Of a DNA stretch of 64,000 bases, positions 9,195 through 17,852 are shown piece after piece. Source of the stretch: Pycnococcus provasolii (taxonomy: Eukaryota; Chlorophyta; Pseudoscourfieldiophyceae; Pseudoscourfieldiales; Pycnococcaceae). Within the stretch, counting starts at the first letter, position 1, and every line of letters starts with the position of its first letter. A program made the position numbers and the translations under genes. The notes below the pieces were generated by a model that worked only from the letters and a program-made list of their open reading frames with translations, was not told the origin of the DNA and made no database searches. Location of the stretch: NCBI GenBank assembly GCA_938743325.2, contig OW568879.1, forward strand, positions 372,001 to 436,000, read 5' to 3'.

Positions 9195-9297
9195 TGCGTG
9201 CCGCTTTTGCTACGAGTGCATCACTGGTTGGCGAGAGAGAGGCAAAACCACGTGTCCTCGTTGTGGCATGGACATTCAACATGTACTGAAAGTAACC
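9119..9297 (+). pseudogene. RING-finger remnant behind the WD40 gene, split over two frames
   Basis: One frame encodes CSICLEPVG (from 9122), the typical first half of a RING finger. A second frame encodes CRFCYECITGW...TCPRCGMDI (from 9199 to the TGA at 9297), the typical second half. The usual His before FC is Arg here. The order and spacing fit one RING, but neither half is in frame with the WD40 protein or with the other half. Either the 3' end of the gene has picked up two frame changes, or very short introns are present. An A-rich run, CACAAAAACAACG at about 9175-9187, lies between the halves and is a likely place for an indel. Confidence 0.6.
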
Positions 9298-9744
9298 TGA
9301 ATGAAGTCACTCATGAACCTTGTTGTGAGTGCTTTGATTGAACTGAATCTCGAGATTCAACCCATACCAACTGCCCAACACAACATGCAGTCACTCATGA
9401 ACCTTGTGAGTGCTCTGAGCTGCGACACTACGTCTCGAGAAACCCATACGCGCTGCGCTGACTGACACGTCAACACGGGCGTCGGAGGACATGAATACAA
9501 ATTCGATTGTGTGCGACACACTTTCTCTCTGTCAGTCTGGTGGTTCGATTGAACCTGTTTTGGCAAACCCCGAACGAACCGCCCCGACGATCAATCCCCG
9601 AGGTATTCCAACCCCGATCGATGTTTCAGAAATGCCACAACTCGACCAAAAATGCCATTCATCGCCCCTCCCTTGGAAAGGTTAACAATCCCAGGGCTGT
9701 CCGAAAAGCTCCCGCGTAAAGTGCTCACAAAACGCACCTGCGCG

Positions 9745-12228
9745 ATGACGGCGATGGTGGTGATCATGATGATCATGATGATGATCATGATGATGGATAA
9801 TCATCATCATCCAGCCACCACAGTAGTTCATGCGCAGAACAATCCTGCCGCCGCCGCCGCCGATCCCTCTGAGAATACTTTCTTCGATGTTGGCATATGC
9901 GCAAACATGTGGACCGCAGCCTCAGCCGCGGGTTCAGCAGCTCCTCCACCTGGTGCCGTGACATTCGGACGCGCGAGCGTCGCGCGCAGCGAACCTGACG
10001 TTCCATTCTCACTCGTCGCGGCGCCAATGCAATCGCGGTATGATCTACCACAGCAAATGGGACGCATCTTCAGCCGACTCAATGTCACACTCGCATTCCA
10101 ACCGAAGGACGATGGGACGAACACGAACGAACCAGTCACGGCTGTCCTGCACAAGATAGGGTGTTCGGACATCGTGCAGATCGCCGCCGTCAAAACGCCA
10201 ATTGTGCTCGCGACACTAAGAGACACGGCGTTTGACGACAAATTAAGCGTTTCCTTCCCTGCAGACGCGAATGCGCAGCCTGATGCGCCCACACGACCAT
10301 GGGGAATTGCGCCGAATGCTGTCTCGCGCGATGCCATCGCCAACGTGGATGTCGACTTTGACTATGCGCGCAGTATCGTCGTTTGGCGCGGAAGTGCGCC
10401 GCCTTGGGATGACAACGGGGGAGCAGCATTCCCTGACGTGGTGGCGTGCTGTGTGCTAGCGCCACCCGTGCCTCTACCTCTGCCCAGTGATACGTACCGC
10501 GCGAGCATCGAACTGACGGGATCGAGCAAGGGCGCGTGGGACACTGGAGAGACCGATGCGTGGGCACCCGGTGACGCGTACGGGGATCAGACGAAACTGC
10601 ACACGACACTTGCTGTTGCGCAGGTGTTTGGTCCTGTGGACTACCATGGCAAACAAGCTCGCTCGCTGACACGCTACGACAACCAAGGATATACGCTGAT
10701 CCGCGTGAATGGCAAAGACAAAAATTTGGGCAGCGGCGACGAGGACGCCTACTGGCACACGACGCGCACATTCACGGTCGACCAAGGCGACATGTGCGTC
10801 GAAGGCTGGCTCGCTTGGCTCTTTGATGAAGGCGATCTGGGAGGAGGTGCAGGCGTCGACGACAACGACGACGAGCCTTCCTCCTCCTCCGGAAAGGCGT
10901 GCCCCGTCGGATCTGGTTGCCACTCCATCTTCACCGCATACCACTGGCTCGGCGATGAAGTGCTTGTCACCAGGCCAGCAACCGACGATTCGACAAGCTA
11001 CTCGTACTCAGAGGACATCAACGCGCTCTTCACGAGCGGAGAGTTGCTGTCAGACGATGTCGTGGCTACGGTCGAAGTTCACGAGAGCCATGACTGGGAC
11101 CTGTCGTTCCATCCACCACGTCCACGCGAATCGTCCGTGTCAGCTCTGGTCGGCGAAGGTGAAGGACGCTCGTACACTCCCAACGTGCGTGGCATGGAGT
11201 GCTCGAGCTGGAACAACGTCAAGTCATCGACCTGGAATGCCACGTTCCCTACGCTTCGAACGATCGAGACGGCGTACGCCGGTACAGACTGGGCATCGCT
11301 TCCGACATTCCAGGGTAAGGGTCGCGACGAGCCGCATCTCATCTACGAGTACGACATCGAGACGACGAATGTGACGCGATACTACGCGACACGCGCCTGG
11401 GCAAGTGCCGGTCAGTCTGAGGAGCAGCAGCAAGGTGAGAACAAAGGCGGCGGCGTGTACATCAATCGCCCCCTCGTGCGTGTGGTGGTGGAACGTACAA
11501 GCCTTTGGGAATTCTTCGACCAGCCGCTTGATGACGACAGCTTACTTGCGGAGGAGCAGAGTGCCGTCGAGATGAATATGCTTGGCATGACGACGAAGCC
11601 GCGACCAACAACAGGCGGTCGCCCCGTGCCGATCAAAACGTGGACGCAGTCGATTCGCTTCGTCGCTGACATCTTCTCGTTCGACGCGTCCTACCATCCC
11701 GACGACCTGACTGGGAACAACGACATTGGCGTCGACGTCTTCGCGCCGTGCCTGACACGCCTTCGGATGCGCGACGACGATACCACCCCGTCGTCGTCGA
11801 GTGGCGGTTCACCGAGCGCCTTCGTGCGCTGGACGGAAGGCCTCGTGGGTTTGCAGGGCGTGGGATCGTCAGAAGCGCAGCAAACTCACGGCGGTCTGGC
11901 GAGCGTCGTTCGCGGCTGTGGTTGCGACAACGCCGCGTTCGCGACCGGTCTTCAGGTGGAAAGTAGCAGCAATGTCGTCGTTGGAGGAGAATCGTCTCCC
12001 GTCTCCACGACAGATTCCACCAGAGCTTCCGACTCCTTACGCGGCGGCGGTGGTACCAACAGCCCACCAGGTCGCATATTTTTCGCGGGTGCCGTCGCAA
12101 GCCTGTTAATGGTCGCAGTACTGTGCTTGTTGGTGGTTGGCGTGGTGTGTACGACGCGTTATCTGAAAGGACGTCGAAACAGAGACGCCGTCAAGCACGA
12201 CGATCCCGCGAACGTCGAGATGACGTGA
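9745..12228 (+). CDS. Large type I membrane glycoprotein, unknown family
   Basis: Not recognised. From the ATG at 9745 it has a Met/Ile-rich signal peptide (MVVIMMIMMMIMMM) with likely cleavage after VVHA; an in-frame ATG at 9652 would give a longer, less plausible leader. A roughly 750-residue luminal or extracellular domain follows, with scattered Cys (GMECSSW, CGCDN, APCLTRL) and several N-glycosylation sequons (NVT, NAT). Near the C-terminus are a Ser/Thr/Gly-rich stalk, one transmembrane helix (FFAGAVASLLMVAVLCLLVV) and a basic cytoplasmic tail of about 30 residues (KGRRNR). This is the layout of a cell-surface or endomembrane receptor or adhesion protein. HAP2/GCS1 was considered but its Cys pattern is not seen. 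Confidence 0.55.
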   Translation: MTAMVVIMMIMMMIMMMDNHHHPATTVVHAQNNPAAAAADPSENTFFDVGICANMWTAASAAGSAAPPPGAVTFGRASVARSEPDVPFSLVAAPMQSRYDLPQQMGRIFSRLNVTLAFQPKDDGTNTNEPVTAVLHKIGCSDIVQIAAVKTPIVLATLRDTAFDDKLSVSFPADANAQPDAPTRPWGIAPNAVSRDAIANVDVDFDYARSIVVWRGSAPPWDDNGGAAFPDVVACCVLAPPVPLPLPSDTYRASIELTGSSKGAWDTGETDAWAPGDAYGDQTKLHTTLAVAQVFGPVDYHGKQARSLTRYDNQGYTLIRVNGKDKNLGSGDEDAYWHTTRTFTVDQGDMCVEGWLAWLFDEGDLGGGAGVDDNDDEPSSSSGKACPVGSGCHSIFTAYHWLGDEVLVTRPATDDSTSYSYSEDINALFTSGELLSDDVVATVEVHESHDWDLSFHPPRPRESSVSALVGEGEGRSYTPNVRGMECSSWNNVKSSTWNATFPTLRTIETAYAGTDWASLPTFQGKGRDEPHLIYEYDIETTNVTRYYATRAWASAGQSEEQQQGENKGGGVYINRPLVRVVVERTSLWEFFDQPLDDDSLLAEEQSAVEMNMLGMTTKPRPTTGGRPVPIKTWTQSIRFVADIFSFDASYHPDDLTGNNDIGVDVFAPCLTRLRMRDDDTTPSSSSGGSPSAFVRWTEGLVGLQGVGSSEAQQTHGGLASVVRGCGCDNAAFATGLQVESSSNVVVGGESSPVSTTDSTRASDSLRGGGGTNSPPGRIFFAGAVASLLMVAVLCLLVVGVVCTTRYLKGRRNRDAVKHDDPANVEMT

Positions 12229-12594
12229 TGAACAAGATGAACAAGACACGTGAACAAGACACGTGAACAAGGACAACACCGCCTGGAGTGTCAGTCACAC
12301 ACAAGACGTGAACAGCAGAAGGGACGGGAAAGAAACCCCGAAAGAATCACACATCGCATCACTCTGATTGATTGCCGGATTAATTGACCCGTTGTGCCAG
12401 CCAGATCGTTGTGCCCCTTGTTTTGTTGCCGAAAAAGATTTTTTGGATAAAATATACCTCTCCAAAATCACAATCACAAAGCAATCAATAGTGCAGGCGT
12501 GAGATCGACTATCAGATTTTACCCCCCCTTCCCTTCGCCTCCGGAGCCCTGTTCTTTCGTCGCATCGTTTCGGTGGCGCCGTGGTGTGCACACA

Positions 12595-13875
12595 ATGTCC
12601 GTCTCGATGGCGATGCGCACTGGACCAGCCTCCAAGCATTGTTCTCAGCGCTCCTCAGTTGTTCATCTAGGCACATCCTCCTCCTCCTCCTTCAGAAGGT
12701 CCTTTAGGGTCGCTGCAGTGGGTGAAGCTGTGACTACGACTTCGTCATTGTCGTCATACGGTATGGTAAATGCCGCACTCGGACAACCAGTCACGCGAAC
12801 GCCCGTCTGGCTCTTCCGACAGGCTGGGAGACACCTACCCGAGTACATGCAGTACAAAAAAGACTCGGGAAAGAACTTCCTGCAGCTCCTTGACGACCCG
12901 AAAGACGTCGCAGAAATGACTATGCAGCCGCTGCGACGCTACGACATCGACGCCGCCATCCTGTTCAGCGACATCCTCGTCATTGCGCAGGCGATGGGCA
13001 TCGACGTGACCATGCCCGGCGGCGTGGGCATACAGGTACCCAACCCTCTGTCTGCACCGGAGGACGTGCTCGCAATGGAGAAGCGTGGTGCGCTCAAGCC
13101 TGACGTGTCTGGCCGGCTAAGCCACGTCATTGAGAGCGTGGGGCTCATCAAGCAGACCATCGCCGACGAAAACCGCGGAGTGCCGCTCATCGGCTTCTCC
13201 GCCGCGCCGTATACGCTGCTGTTCTACATGGTTGGAGGATCGTCGAAGAAGAACACCGAAAACGGCGTGCGCTGGCTCACGGAACATCCCACCGAGAGCC
13301 GCGTGCTGCTGGCGGCACTGACGGACTGGGTTGTCGAGTACTGCATCGCGCAGATCGACGCCGGCGCGGATATGGTGCAGGTGTTCGAGGCGATGGGCGA
13401 GCACATCACGCCGGAGCTCCTCGAGGCTTTCGCCATGCCTTGCTGCCGCGAGATTGCAGAGCGCATTCGCGCGGCACGTCCGGGCGTGCCGCTCCTGTGC
13501 TTCGCCCGCGACGCGACGTACGCGAACGTCGCGCTGCAGCAGGCTGGTTACGACGTCGTGACGCTCGACTGCGCGAGCGAGCGGCGTGGTACGCGCGAGG
13601 CGCTCGCGGCGGACGCTGCTTCGCGCGGCGTTGAACCTTGCTCAGTGCAGGGCAACTTCGATCCGCGGCTGCTGCACCGCGACGACGTTGGCGACGGCGC
13701 GGCAAGCTTGGAGGAGATTGACGAGGCTGTGCGACAGATGCTCGAGGATCTTGGACCAGAGCGTTTGATTGCGAACCTCGGTGCCGGCCTGGGCGGCAAG
13801 GAGGACACCGCGAAGGTGAAGCAGTTCGTCGACAGCGTGCACAAGCACAGCGCGGACATGATCGCGGCTAAGTAA
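12595..13875 (+). CDS. hemE: Uroporphyrinogen decarboxylase, plastid type
   Basis: Decarboxylates the four acetate side chains of uroporphyrinogen III to give coproporphyrinogen III in heme and chlorophyll synthesis. The conserved opening is TPVWLFRQAGRHLPEY (the usual form is PVWLMRQAGRYLPEY; the invariant Arg is kept). FSDILVIAQAMGIDVTMPGGVG carries the catalytic Asp region, and GFSAAPYTLLFYM and LGAGLGGKEDTAKVKQFV the later motifs. The 426-residue length fits the catalytic core of about 350 plus a transit peptide. The first 45 residues are rich in Ser, Thr, Arg and Ala with no acids, a typical chloroplast leader. The ATG at 12595 is chosen because it opens this leader. The gene is convergent with the fibrillin gene, stop codons only 13 bp apart. 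Confidence 0.93.
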   Translation: MSVSMAMRTGPASKHCSQRSSVVHLGTSSSSSFRRSFRVAAVGEAVTTTSSLSSYGMVNAALGQPVTRTPVWLFRQAGRHLPEYMQYKKDSGKNFLQLLDDPKDVAEMTMQPLRRYDIDAAILFSDILVIAQAMGIDVTMPGGVGIQVPNPLSAPEDVLAMEKRGALKPDVSGRLSHVIESVGLIKQTIADENRGVPLIGFSAAPYTLLFYMVGGSSKKNTENGVRWLTEHPTESRVLLAALTDWVVEYCIAQIDAGADMVQVFEAMGEHITPELLEAFAMPCCREIAERIRAARPGVPLLCFARDATYANVALQQAGYDVVTLDCASERRGTREALAADAASRGVEPCSVQGNFDPRLLHRDDVGDGAASLEEIDEAVRQMLEDLGPERLIANLGAGLGGKEDTAKVKQFVDSVHKHSADMIAAK

Positions 13876-13888
13876 GAGGTAATTGTTA

Positions 13889-14810
13889 CTACTCGAATAA
13901 TCGCAACGGACACCGCTGTACGACGAGAACATCTCCTCGGCTATCCTCAGCGCATCTTAGGTCTTCGTCGAGGTACACGTTATCGAACCACCTGAATTTA
14001 TTTCGATTGATAGGTTGTTAGTTATTGTAGCTTTTCACACTGTTTGATTGATAGGCTTAGATTGTTCACTCACCCTTGTCCGTACGGGGGAAACGGTATG
14101 GTTCGCACATGGTTCCAGTCCGCGTCGCCGACGACGAGTTTCGCCTGGTTGAATTTGAAGTTCCGACGAATGCTTTTGCTTTCGTCCGTTTGGAGCGACG
14201 AGTTGACCTGGAATCGCCCCGCCGGTGGGAATGTGATTACGTTTTGTAGAAGGTTTGCGTCGTCGTCGATCACCTGCCACACATCCCCCGCTTCTGTTCC
14301 AAACAGCGCTGCATTTTTCAAAATGAAGAGCGTTTCTTGCTCGGACGTGAATGTGAGTTTCCACGACCCTGTGAGCGACGCTTGTGACGACGACGACGAC
14401 GAGTCCTCTGAAGAACGCTGCGCCTGCTGTGCCTCGGCAAGTGATGAGATCATACCTCGAATGAACATCACATCTTCCGAGGAGGCGTCAAGGCCACGTG
14501 ACAAGGGTGTAATAAAATCAAGAAGTTCGGACTTCAACGTAGACGTCGACACGGACGACGACGAAGATGAAGATAGAGACGAAGACGAAGACGAAGACGC
14601 ACGGAGACGGCGACGACTGACACCAACACCCCCTAACCCACCAACACGTGACGGGCCCCATGATCGTTTGAGCCCGAGGGACGATGATGAAAGCAAGGGA
14701 CCAAACTGGCGTTGTTTTTTTCCTGCTACTCCTCCTCCACCTCCTGATAATGACGAAGAGGACGACATTAAAGTGCTGCTGCGCATCCCAACCACCACCG
14801 AGGCGGACAT
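13889..14810 (-). CDS. PAP/fibrillin plastid lipid-associated protein (one intron)
   Basis: Exon 1 is 14810-14074 and exon 2 is 13991-13889, joined over an 82-bp intron (14073-13992) with GTGAGT donor and TTCAG acceptor. Splicing gives 279 residues and restores the family's C-terminal signature: PPYGQG joins WFDNVYLDEDLR and then RGDVLVVQR. The lipocalin-like PAP/fibrillin domain begins at LTGSWKLTFTSE. Fibrillins bind lipids and quinones in plastoglobules and thylakoids. The Ser-rich first 80 residues look like a transit peptide; an upstream in-frame ATG would read a poly-T tract as FFFFF and is less likely. Its start faces the sialidase-like gene across a TTAGGGG array, and its stop is 13 bp from hemE. 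Confidence 0.88.
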
Positions 14811-14945
14811 GATAGTACTACTTACTGGACGCGATCGCGGAAAAAAAAAAAAAAAAAGAAACAAATGAGAAAAAAATAACAAGGGGCAAAATCAACTAAT
14901 CAAGAACACCTATCAAGAACTGCAAATGCAAATCACAAACAAAAT

Positions 14946-15033
14946 CCTAACCCCTAACCCCTAACCCCTAACCCCTAACCCCTAACTAACCCCTAACCCC
15001 TAACCCCTAACCCCTAACCCCTAAACCCCTAAT
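14946..15033. repeat. Telomere-like TTAGGGG array in a divergent promoter
   Basis: About eleven CCCCTAA heptamers (TTAGGGG on the minus strand), with one shortened unit near the middle and an AAACCCC variant at the end. Two further partial copies, AAACCCTAA and AACCCTAGG, follow at about 15045-15070. It sits between the divergent starts of the fibrillin gene (14810, minus) and the sialidase-like gene (15179, plus). The unit length differs from the TTAGGG hexamer seen elsewhere in the window. Confidence 0.9.
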
Positions 15034-15178
15034 CGACAGAGCTACAAACCCTAAGTCTGTAACCCTAGGGTAGCAAACTCTGCTCTCCCCCCTGGTGCCT
15101 GGCCGCGCGCGCATCACTTCAAGCACTTCATCATTCTGGGGATCGCAATCCCCGCGGCCGCGCTTTTTTACTTAAAGT

Positions 15179-17794
15179 ATGGTGTCTAAGGATCCGTACG
15201 ACGACTCCAATAGGTCTCTCTCAGGTTCTTCTAGTGGTGGTAGTGGTAATGGTAATGGTGTCTTCACGCCATGCCTGCAAGCCGCGGCCGCGGCCGTTGG
15301 TGTGCTCTTCGCCGTATTCCTTCTCACGTTCGCCGCGAACTTCGCGAGACTTGGAGGAGACTTGGGCGCCAATGGGCAACAGGCGACGCCTGACCTAATT
15401 GCACTCGCAAAAAGAGGAAACCCGTGGGAGAGATTCAGCCGCGTGCCTGTCGCAACGGGAAGGCTGCCAGATGTCATGCGTCTAGAAAGCGACACGCAGC
15501 AGCAGCCCATGGGATGGCTTCACAACGTCACCGCAGAATTCACGGACGATCCCATGAAAGGCGCGTACATCGTCTTCTCGCTCGGTGAGCTCACCTACAG
15601 CAAGAAAGACGGAATGCCTCGACTGCTGCCTAAGCCGCTCGCGCCGCGTTGCATGAGCTGCGCGAAGAACGACGACCTCGCGAAAGAGAACCTCGTACGC
15701 GACGATGGACTGCCGGTGGGCTTCGACAAGGACGGTCTGCCGCTCGCGTCGAGTGAGGAGGCGTACGCGCGCAAGAAGCACGCAGTCAGGCAGCTCTTCA
15801 CTCCCCTCCCCGGACCGTTCGTCGCGCTCGTCGGCGACCTTGACCGAATTTCGCAGGTGCGAAGGCCGGCGATCGCCGTGCTGCCGAACGGCGACACGCT
15901 GCTCGTTGCGAGCTGCGGCGACCCACTCGACGACAAGCCGCTGCTGCAAAGCAGGCTGTCAAACGGCTACGACCCGGAGACAGGTCGCGGCGCGCGCTTC
16001 ACGATGTGGAAGCATGTCGACGGGCTTGGCAATCAGCCGCCGAAGCACATGCACGACTACCCCGCGCTGCTCGTCGACGATCAGTCGAAGATCGTGCACC
16101 TCTTCTACACGCGCTGGCCCGCGTATGACCCGAGGTACGACCTCGCAAGCCGCAGCATAATCATGCGCTCGGAGAGCCGGGACTTTGGCGAGAGCTGGTC
16201 TATTGCGGAAGTGGCGGTGCCTGCGGCACGTGGACATCGCACGGGTGGTCCAGGTCTCGTGAGCCGTCTCACCGGCGAGTGGCTGCTTCCGCTTCGACGC
16301 CGCGACAAGGACGCGCTGTCAGACGACGCGAGTCCCGCAGGGGTGGCGAAGAGCTATGGCGAATTCTCGTCAGTCGTCAGCCGATCGGGCGATCAAGGGC
16401 TCACTTGGGACGACAGCACCATCGCGGGCGGCCCCGGCACGCCCCAGCGCGGATTTCTCATGGACCCGCGCCTCGTGACGTTTGACGTGGAAAAACCTCA
16501 AGACGAGGGTGTGTTTGCGTTCTTCGGCAAGAGGCAGCAGGTGTTCAAGGAGAAGATCGTCGCTCTTCTGCAGGACGACTCCGACGTGCGCCGTATTCGA
16601 GCAATCTCAAGCGAGGATGGTGGTGCGACTTGGCGCGACCCATTGCGCACACCTCTACCTTCCCGGAACGTCAGCTACCCTATTGCGGCATGCGCCGACA
16701 AGCGCGGCGGCAAGGGCCTGTACGTGGTGTTCGACAACTCGCCGAAAAGCTTTCGTCCAGGTACCGTGCTGAGCATTGCCTACAGCGGCGACGGCGGGCG
16801 AAGCTTTCCCTTCGTGCGCGACCTCGACACGAGCCTGATGAATACACATGGCGAGATGGCCGAGGCTCAGATGGATCCGTACCTTCAGTACTTCGAGGCA
16901 CACTTCATGCATCCAGCATGCGCCACGGACGACTTTGGCAATGTTAATATCGTGTACGAGACCACGCTGGCGTTCCCAGAGTGGAGATGCGGTAAAAGGA
17001 GCAAGAAGCACGTGAAAATGGACATGAACGATTGCTATCAGGCATCTCTGGCGAGACGCACGGTGATCAAGTGGCTTCGCGTGCGTTCCGAATGGGTGCA
17101 GCACTCTCCTGGACTTGGTGGATCGCGCAACCTCACTGGCATTTATCGTGGCGACATGCTGAGCTCTTGGGTGCAGAATTCAGAGCGCGCGCGTGCGGCG
17201 GCGGCGGCGGAGATGCTCGGCCGCGTTGCACCCAATAGTTTCGACGAGGACGTCGAGCTGCTCCGCAAGAAGCTACGGAACACCAACGTTCCACCGCCAC
17301 CGCCAACCCCGCCAACCGCCCCTCCGCCACCACCACCCGCGCTGCCGCCGTATCCTGGAAACTACTTCGGCAGCACAATCTCACAGGAGTACCACCGCGC
17401 AGAGATGGAGCGCCGCGCCAAAGCGGAACAAGGCGCAGGGGCATTCCATCGCTCGGATGGTAAGAAGACAGGAAAGCAGAAGCGAACGGAGTTGAAAAAG
17501 AATGCCTTAGAGGAGCAGTTGCGACGCGAAAAGGAGGGAAAGGGCTACGATATGGGATTGGATTTGATGATGAGCTCTGACAGATTCTTCCCCCGCGAGA
17601 TGACTAAGAAGGACGGCGCTGAGGAGAGGTCGAAGGGGGGCGAAGTCGCGCCTGGTACAAGTAAGGAGACTCGCGGCAGTCAGGGGTGGGCAGCGCACTA
17701 TCACGACCCCGCACATCCCAACGGGCTCTGGAAAAATCTCTATCAAAGAAAGATTGGGCGCAGGAGATTGCGATCCACGACACTACGATCATGA
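15179..17794 (+). CDS. Type II membrane protein with sialidase-like (BNR/Asp-box) propeller
   Basis: An 871-residue protein. A Ser/Gly-rich cytosolic head precedes one signal anchor (AAAAAVGVLFAVFLLTFAAN, about 37-56), the usual Golgi type II layout. The luminal part carries Asp-box motifs S-x-D-x-G-x-x-W: SESRDFGESW (about 336), SRSGDQGLTW (about 402), SSEDGGATW (about 478) and a weaker YSGDGGRSF (about 536). This is a six-bladed sialidase-type propeller. RRPAIAVLPNGDTLLVAS resembles the first blade of exo-sialidases. The catalytic Tyr/Glu pair and Arg triad were not placed, so enzyme activity is unproved. A Pro-rich linker (about 705-725) and a charged tail follow. Substrate could be an acidic cell-surface glycan. 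Confidence 0.65.
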   Translation: MVSKDPYDDSNRSLSGSSSGGSGNGNGVFTPCLQAAAAAVGVLFAVFLLTFAANFARLGGDLGANGQQATPDLIALAKRGNPWERFSRVPVATGRLPDVMRLESDTQQQPMGWLHNVTAEFTDDPMKGAYIVFSLGELTYSKKDGMPRLLPKPLAPRCMSCAKNDDLAKENLVRDDGLPVGFDKDGLPLASSEEAYARKKHAVRQLFTPLPGPFVALVGDLDRISQVRRPAIAVLPNGDTLLVASCGDPLDDKPLLQSRLSNGYDPETGRGARFTMWKHVDGLGNQPPKHMHDYPALLVDDQSKIVHLFYTRWPAYDPRYDLASRSIIMRSESRDFGESWSIAEVAVPAARGHRTGGPGLVSRLTGEWLLPLRRRDKDALSDDASPAGVAKSYGEFSSVVSRSGDQGLTWDDSTIAGGPGTPQRGFLMDPRLVTFDVEKPQDEGVFAFFGKRQQVFKEKIVALLQDDSDVRRIRAISSEDGGATWRDPLRTPLPSRNVSYPIAACADKRGGKGLYVVFDNSPKSFRPGTVLSIAYSGDGGRSFPFVRDLDTSLMNTHGEMAEAQMDPYLQYFEAHFMHPACATDDFGNVNIVYETTLAFPEWRCGKRSKKHVKMDMNDCYQASLARRTVIKWLRVRSEWVQHSPGLGGSRNLTGIYRGDMLSSWVQNSERARAAAAAEMLGRVAPNSFDEDVELLRKKLRNTNVPPPPPTPPTAPPPPPPALPPYPGNYFGSTISQEYHRAEMERRAKAEQGAGAFHRSDGKKTGKQKRTELKKNALEEQLRREKEGKGYDMGLDLMMSSDRFFPREMTKKDGAEERSKGGEVAPGTSKETRGSQGWAAHYHDPAHPNGLWKNLYQRKIGRRRLRSTTLRS

Positions 17795-17852
17795 CTGTAA
17801 GGAAATCAAATTATTTTGCTTTTGTTTCAGAGAGAAAAGTAAATCAAAACCT

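Noticed and set aside
9745-12228. HAP2/GCS1 gamete fusogen
   Set aside because: Size and topology fit, but the characteristic Cys-rich HAP2-GCS1 motif could not be found.
14946-15033. A true telomere or chromosome-end fusion
   Set aside because: Genes continue normally on both sides, the array is under 100 bp, and similar blocks recur in other intergenic regions.
14941-15070. CRISPR-like array
   Set aside because: Units are contiguous heptamers with no spacers, in a eukaryotic genome.
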